Source: Phycisphaerae bacterium (GTDB lineage: Bacteria; Planctomycetota; Phycisphaerae; Sedimentisphaerales; Sedimentisphaeraceae). From it: a stretch of 62,037 bases of DNA. Below the pieces are notes generated by a model that searched no databases, was not told the DNA's origin, and saw only the letters and a program-made list of their open reading frames with translations. How positions within the stretch are numbered: the first letter of the stretch is position 1; the number at the start of each line of letters is the position of its first letter. The stretch spans positions 1 through 62,037 of the forward strand of contig JALWYQ010000022.1 of the NCBI GenBank assembly GCA_027078365.1, in the 5' to 3' direction. Made by a program: the position numbers and the translations under genes. Shown piece after piece: positions 45,728-54,214 of the stretch.

Positions 45728-46069
45728 TTATGCTTTTCTAACAAACTCACTCTTTAGCTGCATCGCACCAATACCATTGATTTTACAATCGATTGCGTGA
45801 TCTCCACCAACTATTCGAATATTCTTAACTTTAGTGCCAACTTTAACAACGAGTGAAGAGCCCTTAACCTTAAGATCTTTTATAACTGTTACACTATCAC
45901 CATTTTCTAGAATATTACCACTGGCATCTCTTACAACTTCCTGATTATCTTCATCTTGCAAGAGAGATTCTTTAGTAAATTCATGCGCGCATTCCGGACA
46001 AACAATAAGCCCCATATTTTCGTAGGTATATTCACAGCCACATTCTGGGCAATTTGGGAGTTCGCTCAT
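45728..46069 (-). CDS. PhnA-like zinc-ribbon protein
   Basis: This 113-residue protein has an N-terminal zinc ribbon ([21 protein letters not shown]) and the YjdM/PhnA core ([44 protein letters not shown]). The family name comes from phosphonate operons in E. coli, but most members, including this one, sit far from phosphonate genes and their role is unknown. It follows the E2-type gene by 16 bp. The ATG at 46069 is used; a TTG at 46084 is also in frame. Confidence 0.85.
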   Translation of the reverse strand: MSELPNCPECGCEYTYENMGLIVCPECAHEFTKESLLQDEDNQEVVRDASGNILENGDSVTVIKDLKVKGSSLVVKVGTKVKNIRIVGGDHAIDCKINGIGAMQLKSEFVRKA

Positions 46070-46085
46070 AACACTTTCTTTCAAC

Positions 46086-46787
46086 TTAATCTATTAACAT
46101 ATCAGGGTTTTCAAGCAGATCAACGATTAGCTTGAGAAATTTTGCAGCGTAAACACCATTGACGATACGGTGGTCAACTGCAAGCGAGAGAGCCATTATC
46201 TTTCGAGGCTCATACACTCCGTTTCTATACACAATCTTAGGCACAAGTTTTCCAATCGCAAGAATACTCACCGCCCCTGGTGGTAAAACAGCAATAAAGC
46301 TGTGCGTGCCAAACATTCCAAGACTACTAAGGATTATATTCGCCCCGCTCATTTGATCTGGTGTTAGTTTTGCGCTTTTAGCCCTCTTTGTTAGCTCTTG
46401 CGTATCGAGCGATATATCTACAATATTTTTAGATTCCGTTTCTTTTATAACAGGCACAACCAAGCCCTGCGGAGCAGCAACCGCAAAACCAACATTTATA
46501 TGCTCAGAGATTAAAAGAGAATCATCCATCAACTGCGCAGCCATCAACGGGTAACACTTAATAGCTTTTGACATAGCAGCAAAGAAGAAATCATTTGTAG
46601 ATAGTTTGGCTTTGAGCTCTTTAGATTTAGTGCGTCTAAACTTGTTAAGCTCTGTCAAATCCGCTGGAACATTGAGATAAAAACACGGCAATCGGCGTTT
46701 TGAATCTAGCATACGCTTACCTATTAGTTTCTGTATGCGGCTGATTTTAAATTGCGAACCGAGATTCGGTTGCTCCGAATTGCCCAT
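46086..46787 (-). CDS. 2-oxoacid dehydrogenase acyltransferase (E2) catalytic domain only
   Basis: This 233-residue protein is the catalytic CAT-like domain of E2 acyltransferases, without lipoyl or peripheral-subunit-binding domains. Motifs are [42 protein letters not shown] and [14 protein letters not shown] at the active site, where the usual DHRxxDG Asp is Asn. Without a lipoyl domain it would need a separate lipoyl carrier, or it may be a free-standing acyltransferase. It is followed by the PhnA-like gene; no E1 or E3 is nearby. Confidence 0.83.
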   Translation of the reverse strand: MGNSEQPNLGSQFKISRIQKLIGKRMLDSKRRLPCFYLNVPADLTELNKFRRTKSKELKAKLSTNDFFFAAMSKAIKCYPLMAAQLMDDSLLISEHINVGFAVAAPQGLVVPVIKETESKNIVDISLDTQELTKRAKSAKLTPDQMSGANIILSSLGMFGTHSFIAVLPPGAVSILAIGKLVPKIVYRNGVYEPRKIMALSLAVDHRIVNGVYAAKFLKLIVDLLENPDMLID

Positions 46788-47029
46788 TAGTAACTCCACT
46801 TTGCGAATTGTTTTATTGCCTATTGAAAACTTTACCAGCAAGGTATTTTAGCTTGCCGCGTTTATTTTGCAAGAAACAATTAGAACTCACTTTAATTATC
46901 TAACCTGTTCACAAAACCGTATTCCTAGAAGACCATTATTTTTGCTTTAGCTTGACATAAATACCTATTAAAGTTATATTTACGGCGAGCACAGTGAATT
47001 TACTTTTCTCAAAAAGAAAGTACACCGCG

Positions 47030-47719
47030 ATGAGAGCTAGCACTAAGAAGAAGGGGCAACTCAAAAGATGCGTATATTGCCTCAAAGAAACGGATAATCT
47101 ATTATCTGACAATATATTTGGTCAAGCATGGCAAGGAAGTTGCTCGCCGGAGAATGTTGCCCGTTGGCAGGTTAGCGCATGTCTGGACTGCACAAATAAG
47201 TTCGACAAAATTGAGCATGATTTTCTCGTTAGAATTGGCTCTCTTTTTTCACCAATCGAAGTACAGATGCTTGGCATAAGTAAAGAAACTATTGATTTCA
47301 TTGACGCAAAAACGCAAGATTCCCGCAAAGGAATAAGCGAAAAAAGCACTCTGGATGAAATCCTATTTCGACAAATCCTGCGCGGAGCTAAGATTGACTC
47401 TAAGCTAGTTGAAAAGGTTAAGAAAAGCGGCAGCTACTCCCCTATTTTAGACATTAAACGCCTCACTGCTAGGCTTATTCGCGGTTTAGTCTGGGCTCTT
47501 AACAATAGCATTATCGAAAAAGACCACAAACTCGAGATATTCTTCGCGCATGAACTTGAGATTGAACCTGTAGAGGAAGCGATGGAGTCACTTGAGAGTG
47601 AAACTATTTGCGGTGAAGGGGTAACCATAACAGTAGCCTTTGCTAAAGACGACCCACAAAGCGGTATCTTCAAGATTAGGTTCTGGGACAAGCTAATCCT
47701 CTTTGCATTCTCACGATAG
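47030..47719 (+). CDS. Unknown CxxC protein, degenerate HNH-like N terminus
   Basis: I do not recognise this 229-residue protein. Its N terminus has two CxxC pairs (RCVYCLKE and CLDCTNK, about 40 residues apart) around LLSDNIFGQAW. That resembles the 'CIFCG...EHIFP.W...C..CN' layout of HNH-type nucleases, with the usual His replaced by Asn. The rest is helical and charged with no further motif. The start could also be a GTG at 46994. It has its own spacer and no operon partner. Confidence 0.45.
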   Translation: MRASTKKKGQLKRCVYCLKETDNLLSDNIFGQAWQGSCSPENVARWQVSACLDCTNKFDKIEHDFLVRIGSLFSPIEVQMLGISKETIDFIDAKTQDSRKGISEKSTLDEILFRQILRGAKIDSKLVEKVKKSGSYSPILDIKRLTARLIRGLVWALNNSIIEKDHKLEIFFAHELEIEPVEEAMESLESETICGEGVTITVAFAKDDPQSGIFKIRFWDKLILFAFSR

Positions 47720-47839
47720 TAAAATCAAGTTTTACTTAACTACTTAAACGCAAACGACGCTTATTTACACTAAGAACGCTAGATGAACTGAAACTTCTGC
47801 ACTTAGTCGAAAACCGGTTCGAGTGTCTGAGTTTTACTC

Positions 47840-47880
47840 AAAAAAAAACGAGAGTTTGCAATTAAGCAAAACTCTCGTTT
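47840..47880 (-). terminator. Terminator of tRNA-Tyr
   Basis: On the minus strand AAACGAGAGTTTTGC pairs with GCAAACTCTCGTTT (one bulged T) and is followed by a long T-run. It lies 2 bp after the tRNA 3' end. Confidence 0.85.
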
Positions 47881-47882
47881 AG

Positions 47883-47966
47883 TGGGCCGAGCTGGATTCG
47901 AACCAGCGTAGGCTTTCGCCAACGGGTTTACAGCCCGTCCCCTTTAGCCACTCGGGCATCGACCCT
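47883..47966 (-). tRNA. tRNA-Tyr (GTA)
   Basis: This 84-nt tRNA has a long variable arm, a paired acceptor stem (GGGTCGA with TCGGCCC), the anticodon loop CTGTAAA with anticodon GTA, and a TTCGAATCC T-arm. The 3' CCA is not encoded. It is the type II tRNA expected for tyrosine, followed by its own terminator. The spacer 47720-48156 otherwise holds only AT-rich text and the trpB promoter region. Confidence 0.95.
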
Positions 47967-48156
47967 TCAAGACGATGAATTCTACGTATTTTCGGTTTAA
48001 AATCAACACAAAAATAGTAAGTTTACAAAAAAAATAAAAAGTACTTACATACTAACGCTAATCTTATTTCTCTTTACAATATAGCTGATATTCTGTAATA
48101 TGTTTCTTTGTAGAGAAACAAGAATTAACGAACCATTTTGAGTGAAAGGCTATACA

Positions 48157-49368
48157 ATGACTGATTTTTCCTCGAATATGCCAGATGAAAATGGCTACTT
48201 TGGCGAATACGGTGGCTCCTTTGTGCCAGAGGTACTAAATGATATCTTAGATGAGATTACAGCAGCCTATGAAAAGATTAAAGATGACCCTTCATTCATT
48301 GAAGAACTCTCTGATTTATACAGGTGTTATGTTGGCAGACCAAGCCCTATCTTTCATGCAAAAAATCTTTCAAAGAAGATTGGTGGAGCTCAAATCTATT
48401 TTAAGAGAGAAGATTTAAACCACACCGGTGCACATAAGATAAATCACTGCTTAGGAGAAGCCCTACTAGCTAAAAAGATGGGCAAGACCAAGCTTATAGC
48501 TGAGACAGGCGCAGGCCAACACGGTGTTGCCCTAGCAACTGCCGCTGCAATTCTAGGACTTGAATGCGACATACATATGGGTGAAGTCGATATAGAAAAA
48601 GAACACCCAAATGTTGTTAGGATGAAAATCCTTGGTGCTAAAGTTGTACCTGTTAGCCATGGTTTAAAGACTCTAAAAGAAGCTGTAGATTCAGCCTTTA
48701 AGGCGTATCTTGAGGATCCTGTAAATCAACTATACGCTATCGGCTCTGTAGTTGGCCCTCACCCTTTCCCAATGATGGTGAGAGATTTTCAGTCTGTCGT
48801 AGGTCGTGAGGCGAAAAAACAGTTCCAAGAAATGGTTGGAAAACAACCGGACAACCTTGTTGCTTGCGTTGGTGGCGGTTCAAATGCGATTGGTCTATTC
48901 ACGGCATACTTGGATGACCAGGACGTTGATATTTACGGCGTAGAACCTTCAGGTATAGGGTTTAAGGTTGGTGAGCATGCCGCAACCCTAACACTTGGCA
49001 AACCAGGAATTATACATGGCTTTAAGTGCTACTTACTTCAAGACGAAAATGGAGAACCTGCTCCTGTCCATTCTGTAGCATCAGGTTTGGATTACCCTGG
49101 TGTTGGGCCACAACATAGCTATCTAAAAGATATCGGAAGGGTCAACTACAAAACAATCTCCGATGATGAGGCTATAGATGCATTCTTTGAAATATCAAGG
49201 GAAGAAGGTATTATCCCAGCAATAGAAAGCTCTCATGCTATAGCGTATGCAATGAAACTTGCTGCTGAGAAGAAACCTGACGAGACAATCTTAGTTAATC
49301 TCTCTGGAAGAGGCGACAAGGATATTGATTATGTCGTTAAAACCTACGGAGAAAAATACGGCATATAA
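48157..49368 (+). CDS. trpB: Tryptophan synthase beta chain
   Basis: This 403-residue PLP enzyme joins indole and serine. The PLP lysine is Lys94 in [11 protein letters not shown], and [10 protein letters not shown] and GGGSNAIG follow in order, with SGRGDKD at the end. It is the TrpB1 type. No trpA or other trp gene adjoins it here, so it is transcribed alone, ending at a strong terminator. AAAGG lies 8-9 nt before the chosen ATG; an in-frame GTG at 48142 is less likely. Confidence 0.94.
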   Translation: MTDFSSNMPDENGYFGEYGGSFVPEVLNDILDEITAAYEKIKDDPSFIEELSDLYRCYVGRPSPIFHAKNLSKKIGGAQIYFKREDLNHTGAHKINHCLGEALLAKKMGKTKLIAETGAGQHGVALATAAAILGLECDIHMGEVDIEKEHPNVVRMKILGAKVVPVSHGLKTLKEAVDSAFKAYLEDPVNQLYAIGSVVGPHPFPMMVRDFQSVVGREAKKQFQEMVGKQPDNLVACVGGGSNAIGLFTAYLDDQDVDIYGVEPSGIGFKVGEHAATLTLGKPGIIHGFKCYLLQDENGEPAPVHSVASGLDYPGVGPQHSYLKDIGRVNYKTISDDEAIDAFFEISREEGIIPAIESSHAIAYAMKLAAEKKPDETILVNLSGRGDKDIDYVVKTYGEKYGI

Positions 49369-49388
49369 TTATTTAAAGCTAGCAATTA

Positions 49389-49426
49389 AAAACCTTGCAG
49401 GATACCAAGCCTGCAAGGTTTTTTTA
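49389..49426 (+). terminator. Terminator of trpB
   Basis: AAACCTTGCAGG and CCTGCAAGGTTT pair perfectly over an 8-nt loop and are followed by TTTT. It lies 21 bp after the trpB stop. Confidence 0.9.
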
Positions 49427-49471
49427 TTAAAGAATTATGCCCATTCGTCTTAGCAATTCTAATGCTAAGAC

Positions 49472-49504
49472 AAAAAAAGCCAGAGTAGTAAAACCACTCT
49501 GGCT
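49472..49504 (-). terminator. Terminator of the outer-membrane protein gene
   Basis: On the minus strand AGCCAGAGT pairs with ACTCTGGCT and is followed by seven T. A second hairpin (GTCTTAGC/GCTAAGAC, 49447-49471) lies immediately downstream of it. Confidence 0.85.
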
Positions 49505-49525
49505 CAAACTTTTGTACAACAAAGC

Positions 49526-50389
49526 CTAGAATGTGTATGTTAGGCTTAGCTTGCAGTATGTAACATCGCCGTCACAAACAGCATCGTCCATTGAAATCTG
49601 TTGGTATAGACCTGGAGCGAATGTCAAGTTCTCAGATAGTTTGAACTTAGTTGAAGCACCAAAAGTCACATGTGACCAATCGTAACATTTGTTAGCTCCA
49701 CCATAGAAACCATTACAGTAAGTAATGTCTGATGTTAGCTTGATTGGGTTTTCTAACTCTGGTACGCTTAACAAGTATGCAAGACCAAAAACTCCAAGAT
49801 CATCACTTCTGTTATGACTTCTGCCTCCATGAGCATTTTGGTAAGAAGCTGTACGATTTCTACCTTGCTCATAGTCATAGATGAAGTAAGGAGAAAGATT
49901 TTCTACGCCAAGAATTTCTGGCCAAGAAAGAGTAACTGTGTACTCTTGAGCGTACTTATCTGTGTGAACTGTACGATAGTAGTGCTCATACCTTGCATTA
50001 AGGTGATACTTTGTTACGTAACTCTGATCTTCAAAAGCAACGCCTTTGTAGTAGAAGTTATAGTTGTATCTTTGATCATCAACGTGACCACCACCATTGG
50101 CACCTTGGTAGCCAATTTTCATTCCGAAACCACTGTCCCAGAAGTCGATGATGGTATGAGCAAAGATACCACTATCAGAGCCATAACCCTCAGCTCCGTA
50201 AGACATATATTTACTCATGTATGTAACATCCAGAGCAACCTTAATGTCGTTTTGCACTGACAAATCTGCACTATTGTTAACATTTGCACTGTTAACATTT
50301 TTGCCAGCACCAGCGTCTGCAGCAGTAGCGTTCACGCTAACCACTGTTAGTAGCAACATAGCTACTAAAACAATCATTGTCTTTTTCAT
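49526..50389 (-). CDS. Putative outer-membrane beta-barrel protein (porin-like)
   Basis: This 287-residue protein has a signal peptide (IVLVAMLLLTVVSVNATA) and many alternating Tyr/Phe/Gly strands (ALDVTYMSKYMSYGAEGY, FGMKIGYQGANGG, YHLNARYEHYYR) ending in an aromatic C-terminal residue (LSLTYTF), the BAM recognition pattern. It recalls the TorF/Gcw_chp porin-like group. Two Asn/Val-rich segments occur at the N-terminal end of the mature protein. Substrate and role are unknown. It is monocistronic with a strong terminator. Confidence 0.75.
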   Translation of the reverse strand: MKKTMIVLVAMLLLTVVSVNATAADAGAGKNVNSANVNNSADLSVQNDIKVALDVTYMSKYMSYGAEGYGSDSGIFAHTIIDFWDSGFGMKIGYQGANGGGHVDDQRYNYNFYYKGVAFEDQSYVTKYHLNARYEHYYRTVHTDKYAQEYTVTLSWPEILGVENLSPYFIYDYEQGRNRTASYQNAHGGRSHNRSDDLGVFGLAYLLSVPELENPIKLTSDITYCNGFYGGANKCYDWSHVTFGASTKFKLSENLTFAPGLYQQISMDDAVCDGDVTYCKLSLTYTF

Positions 50390-50765
50390 TTCTTAATCCC
50401 TTAAAAATGTAATTACAAATTCCTCACAACGATACCATATCGTCGGCGATTAATAAGATTCTTCTTGAACATTTCACCCATAAAACTGAAGAATTTTGAA
50501 AACTACTCTCACTTAATTTTAGCCGACACCCAAGAGATATCAGCCCCCCAAAATCGTAATCAGTTTCACCAAGCTCAATTTACAATTCACTGTCAAACAT
50601 ATTTGGGAAATCTACTACTACAATTGGAGTTTTTCAAGTGTAAATATTATAAAATGTCTTTTTTTATGGATTGTTAAAATAGGCAAGACGCATCCATGTG
50701 AACCACGATTGGGCATTTTTGTTTGTAATAACCAGAATTCCCAATTTATCGCCCTATATAGTAGA
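50390..50765. other. Spacer between the barrel gene and the tRNA
   Basis: No gene is seen in these 376 bp. The right end is the tRNA terminator; the left should hold the barrel gene promoter. No family repeat is visible. Confidence 0.5.
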
Positions 50766-50798
50766 AAAGCCTTGCAAGTATTAACCTTGCAAGGCTTT
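50766..50798 (-). terminator. Hairpin terminator after the tRNA
   Basis: AAAGCCTTGCAAG and CTTGCAAGGCTTT pair perfectly over 7 nt. T-runs are short on both sides, so strength is uncertain. It lies 8 bp after the tRNA 3' end. Confidence 0.75.
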
Positions 50799-50805
50799 AT
50801 GTAAG

Positions 50806-50879
50806 TGGGCCCTGTTGGACTCGAACCAACGACCGACGGATTATGAGTCCGTAGCTCTAACCAACTGAGCTAAGAGCCC
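50806..50879 (-). tRNA. tRNA with CAT anticodon, probably Ile2
   Basis: This 74-nt tRNA has acceptor pair GGGCTCT/AGGGCCC, anticodon loop CTCATAA in the stem ACGGA/TCCGT, and a T-arm GGTTCGAGTCC. CAT is shared by initiator Met, elongator Met and Ile2. The text TCGGTCGTTGGTTCGAGTCC matches Ile2-type tRNAs better than elongator Met, and there are no three G-C pairs typical of the initiator anticodon stem. CCA is not encoded. TilS at 30004-31419 would act on it. Confidence 0.75.
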
Positions 50880-51024
50880 GTGCTTTTTCAAGCGAGGCGA
50901 GTAATTTACTATTAAAATCTTGTGTTTTCAAGTAAAAACGTGGCGTTTTCTGCAGAATTATTATATTCGTTGTCGATAAGTCGCAAGTAGTACTAATCAA
51001 CTTTATTTAGAGGCTAGATTATCT

Positions 51025-51825
51025 GTGCAAAGTATTATTTCTAAACGAGCATCGCTGCATGTAGAACTAAGAGAGCAGCAGCAGTTGAATAGTGAGCTAG
51101 TCGCCAAGCTTGAAAAATTTGAGTCGCTCGCAAATGTCGGCATGGTATCGGCTATGATTGCCCATGAAATCAACAATATCCTTACTCCTGTAGGAAGCTA
51201 TGCCGAGATGGCGATTAACAATCCTGAGGACACCTATATTGTTAATAAGGCAATACAAAAAGCCGCTAGCAATAGCCAAAGAGCAACCAAGATCCTTAGT
51301 TCCCTATTAAATATGGCTAAAGGCAACACTCAGATTCGCTCAATGCACAAATTCTCACAAATACTAGACGAAACGTTCTCTTGCCTTGCTAGAGACCTTA
51401 AAAAGGATGGAATTTCGGTTACTATAAATGTTAAAGAAGACACGGAGATTTATTGCGATTCCATCGCCATAGAGCAATTGTTGCTAAATCTCATACTCAA
51501 CGCTAGGGAAGCAATGCTTGATAGTGGAGGTTCTCTAACGATAGAAGCATACACAAAAGACAATGAAACTATATTTAGTGTCAAAGATACCGGTTGCGGA
51601 ATAAGCGAAGAGAATATAACGAAAATATTCGAGCCGTTTTTTACTACCAAATCTCGCAACGATCAGAGACACAATGCTGGTAGTGGGCTTGGACTTGCGT
51701 ATTGCAAGAAAATAGTGGATATGCACAACGGCAAAATTAGTGTTACATCATCTCCAAAAATCTCAACAGAGTTTAAGATATCTATTCCACTCTGCGCAGA
51801 TGATACAACAAAAAGTGAAGCATAA
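51025..51825 (+). CDS. Histidine kinase without a sensor domain
   Basis: This 266-residue cytosolic protein has a coiled-coil N terminus (LREQQQLNSELVAKLEKFESL), then HisKA with H-box IAHEINNILTP (His about 48), then HATPase_c with N-box LILNAREAML, G1 VKDTGCGI, F-box FEPFFTTK and G2 GSGLGLAYC. No sensor, TM or receiver domain is fused. GTG is the start. It ends 2 bp before a CNNM-type gene, so the pair are coupled. No response regulator is in the window. Confidence 0.9.
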   Translation: MQSIISKRASLHVELREQQQLNSELVAKLEKFESLANVGMVSAMIAHEINNILTPVGSYAEMAINNPEDTYIVNKAIQKAASNSQRATKILSSLLNMAKGNTQIRSMHKFSQILDETFSCLARDLKKDGISVTINVKEDTEIYCDSIAIEQLLLNLILNAREAMLDSGGSLTIEAYTKDNETIFSVKDTGCGISEENITKIFEPFFTTKSRNDQRHNAGSGLGLAYCKKIVDMHNGKISVTSSPKISTEFKISIPLCADDTTKSEA

Positions 51826-51827
51826 AA

Positions 51828-53099
51828 GTGTCTATACTAAATCAACATTTAATTAACATAATTTTTATGCTTGCGCTCGTACTCGCTTCAGGCTTCTTTT
51901 CCGGAAGTGAGACTGCTTTCTTTAATCTTTCACGAAGAGAGAGCCTAGAGCTTAGAGATTCGCACAATAAATTATCGCGTCTGGTTTTTCGCCTTTTAAA
52001 AACTCCCAAAAAGCTACTCACTGCGCTGCTCTTTGGGAATATGCTTATAAACGTACTATTTTTTGCCATATCAAGCGTTATCAGTATTGATATCCTCGAA
52101 ACTAGTGGAAATATAGCAGGCTTGTTATTTGCGATACTATCGTTTATCACCTTAGTCGTGTTCGGTGAAATGCTCCCGAAATCGATTGCTTACTCTAGGT
52201 CAAAAAATATCGCACTAATGGCCGCACTACCCTGCTACATTTTAGAATTAATCCTCGCGCCTGTAATCGCTATATTGAATGCGGTCATTGTAGAACCAAT
52301 CATTCGTCTTTGCATACCAACCAAAAAAAGCAAACAAGAATTCAACATATCACAAATCAAAAAGCTAATAGAAATTAGTAGCAAAAGAGGCTCAATAACA
52401 AAGGACCAGAACCTATTGATTTCAGAGGTTTTAGAGCTTAGCTATTTAAAACTGCGACATTTAATGAAACCTAGAGTGGATATGCTGTTTTGCGATATTA
52501 ACGATTCACTAGAGAACGCTATCAATATAATGATGGACAATTGCGTCAAGAAACTTCCTGTATATGATGGCAAAATAGACAACATTCAAGGCGTACTTCT
52601 GCTTCGAGACGCACTCCTAAATAGAAACAAACCAATCAGAGAATTAATCACCGAAGCTGTATTCGTACCAGAACAAAAAAGCGTTGAATCTCTGATGGAA
52701 TTTTTCAAAAAAGAAAAACTCGATATAGCAATTGTAGTTGATGAATATGGTGGTGTTGCTGGGCTCTTAACTATGAAGGACATCATATCTGAACTACTAG
52801 GAGCTAGCTCGAGCGATCTTGAAGAAACACTCAAGCAGGTTACCGAAAAAGAATGCATACTATCTGGTAGCCTAGCATTTCACGATTGGGCAGATTTTCT
52901 TGGCCTTGAAGTGGAAAATAATAGCTCCTCAACACTAGGCGGTTTTGTAACTACATTGATTGGAAAAATCCCTCAAAAAGGCGATAGCGTAGTGTACGAG
53001 AACATAAAATTCACAGTAGAAGAAATGGATAGATACAGAGTTAAGAGCATAAGGCTTACATTTAACATTGACGATAAAAAAGAGGATGACCAACAATGA
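51828..53099 (+). CDS. CNNM/CBS domain membrane protein (HlyC/CorC family)
   Basis: This 423-residue protein has a DUF21/CNNM membrane domain (about 1-180, FFSGSETAFFNLSRRE), a CBS pair (about 195-320, MKPRVDMLFCDINDS, VDEYGGVAGLLTMKDIISE) and a C-terminal CorC_HlyC domain (about 340-415). Family members move or regulate magnesium or cobalt. It is the second of three coupled genes (kinase - CNNM - CNNM), with GTG start and a 4-bp overlap with the next gene. Confidence 0.9.
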   Translation: MSILNQHLINIIFMLALVLASGFFSGSETAFFNLSRRESLELRDSHNKLSRLVFRLLKTPKKLLTALLFGNMLINVLFFAISSVISIDILETSGNIAGLLFAILSFITLVVFGEMLPKSIAYSRSKNIALMAALPCYILELILAPVIAILNAVIVEPIIRLCIPTKKSKQEFNISQIKKLIEISSKRGSITKDQNLLISEVLELSYLKLRHLMKPRVDMLFCDINDSLENAINIMMDNCVKKLPVYDGKIDNIQGVLLLRDALLNRNKPIRELITEAVFVPEQKSVESLMEFFKKEKLDIAIVVDEYGGVAGLLTMKDIISELLGASSSDLEETLKQVTEKECILSGSLAFHDWADFLGLEVENNSSSTLGGFVTTLIGKIPQKGDSVVYENIKFTVEEMDRYRVKSIRLTFNIDDKKEDDQQ

Positions 53100-54094
53100 T
53101 AGCAGTCTTAGTAGTTGCCTTAATTTTATTGATATGTTCTTCCGCCCTATTTTCCGGCTCAGAAACTGGACTCTACCGAGTAAGTCGGCTGAAAAATAGA
53201 CTCTCTGCCCAAGAGGGAAACAGATTGCATTTACTTCTGCAATCAATGCTAGAAGACTCTCAAGGGCTAATATTCTCAATCCTTATTGGAAACAATATCT
53301 CTACTGCCCTTGCCACAAGTATTGCAACCATTCTTGTAGCTAGAGTTTCTGGAAGCGATAATGCAGAATACTATGCCACTGTTATAATGACACCGACATT
53401 GCTAATATTCGGAGAGATTCTGCCAAAGAGCATTTACTACTATAAATGTGATAGCTACATGCCAAAATCAAGTCCCCTGCTATGGCTTTCGCATAGGATA
53501 TTTACATTTACAGGCTTAATCAGCATTATGCGTTTGATGAGTCGCTTTTTTGAGCGTATAACACATACTCCAGAAACTGAAAAGGAAACCATAATCTCGA
53601 CAGCTAAAAGGCATATTGAAGGAATCCTTCAAGACACCAAAAATGAGGGATACCTAAGTTATGTACAAAATGATATAGCCTACAGAGTTTTAAATATCTC
53701 TCGGATTAAGATAACATCTGTAATGACAAAGATGAATAATGTTGCAGTGGTAGATTTAGCATCTAGCAAAGATGAACTATTCAAAACTTTTAAAAAATAC
53801 CCGTACAGTAGATTCCTGGTATGCGATAAAGTTCACGACAACATCATCGGATATGTCAACGTATTTAAAGTCCTAACCGACAAAGATGAATTTAGCATTG
53901 ATAGACACTTAGAGGCCATTCATAAATTCACGCCCGAGACTGTTGTAATTAAAGCGTTAAATAAGATGCACGATGAGAAACTGCGCATTGCATTGATTGC
54001 AAAGCCTCAGAAAAAATCTAAATACACACCTCTAGGAATAGTAACAATCAAGGATCTAGCTCAAGAAATCATAGGTGAGATCAGCGTTTGCTAG
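53096..54094 (+). CDS. Second CNNM domain membrane protein, shorter paralogue
   Basis: This 332-residue protein starts at an ATGA overlap with the previous gene. It has the CNNM membrane domain with FSGSETGLYRVSRLK, and a degenerate CBS region, but it ends without the CorC_HlyC domain of its neighbour. Together they may form a heterodimer. The upstream histidine kinase may sense or control them; this is inference from gene coupling only. Confidence 0.87.
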   Translation: MIAVLVVALILLICSSALFSGSETGLYRVSRLKNRLSAQEGNRLHLLLQSMLEDSQGLIFSILIGNNISTALATSIATILVARVSGSDNAEYYATVIMTPTLLIFGEILPKSIYYYKCDSYMPKSSPLLWLSHRIFTFTGLISIMRLMSRFFERITHTPETEKETIISTAKRHIEGILQDTKNEGYLSYVQNDIAYRVLNISRIKITSVMTKMNNVAVVDLASSKDELFKTFKKYPYSRFLVCDKVHDNIIGYVNVFKVLTDKDEFSIDRHLEAIHKFTPETVVIKALNKMHDEKLRIALIAKPQKKSKYTPLGIVTIKDLAQEIIGEISVC

Positions 54095-54214
54095 AGAGTA
54101 GCCTTTGCATTTCGGTAACTATTACATTTTTGTTATTTCACTTGATTTTACGCGACTCTTACCTGACAATCCTAGTATAGATTTTTATGCCTAAAATAAA
54201 ATAGGAGTTACGAA

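Noticed and set aside
45728-46069. Phosphonate utilisation role for the PhnA-like protein
   Set aside because: No phn genes are nearby; the family name alone does not justify the function.
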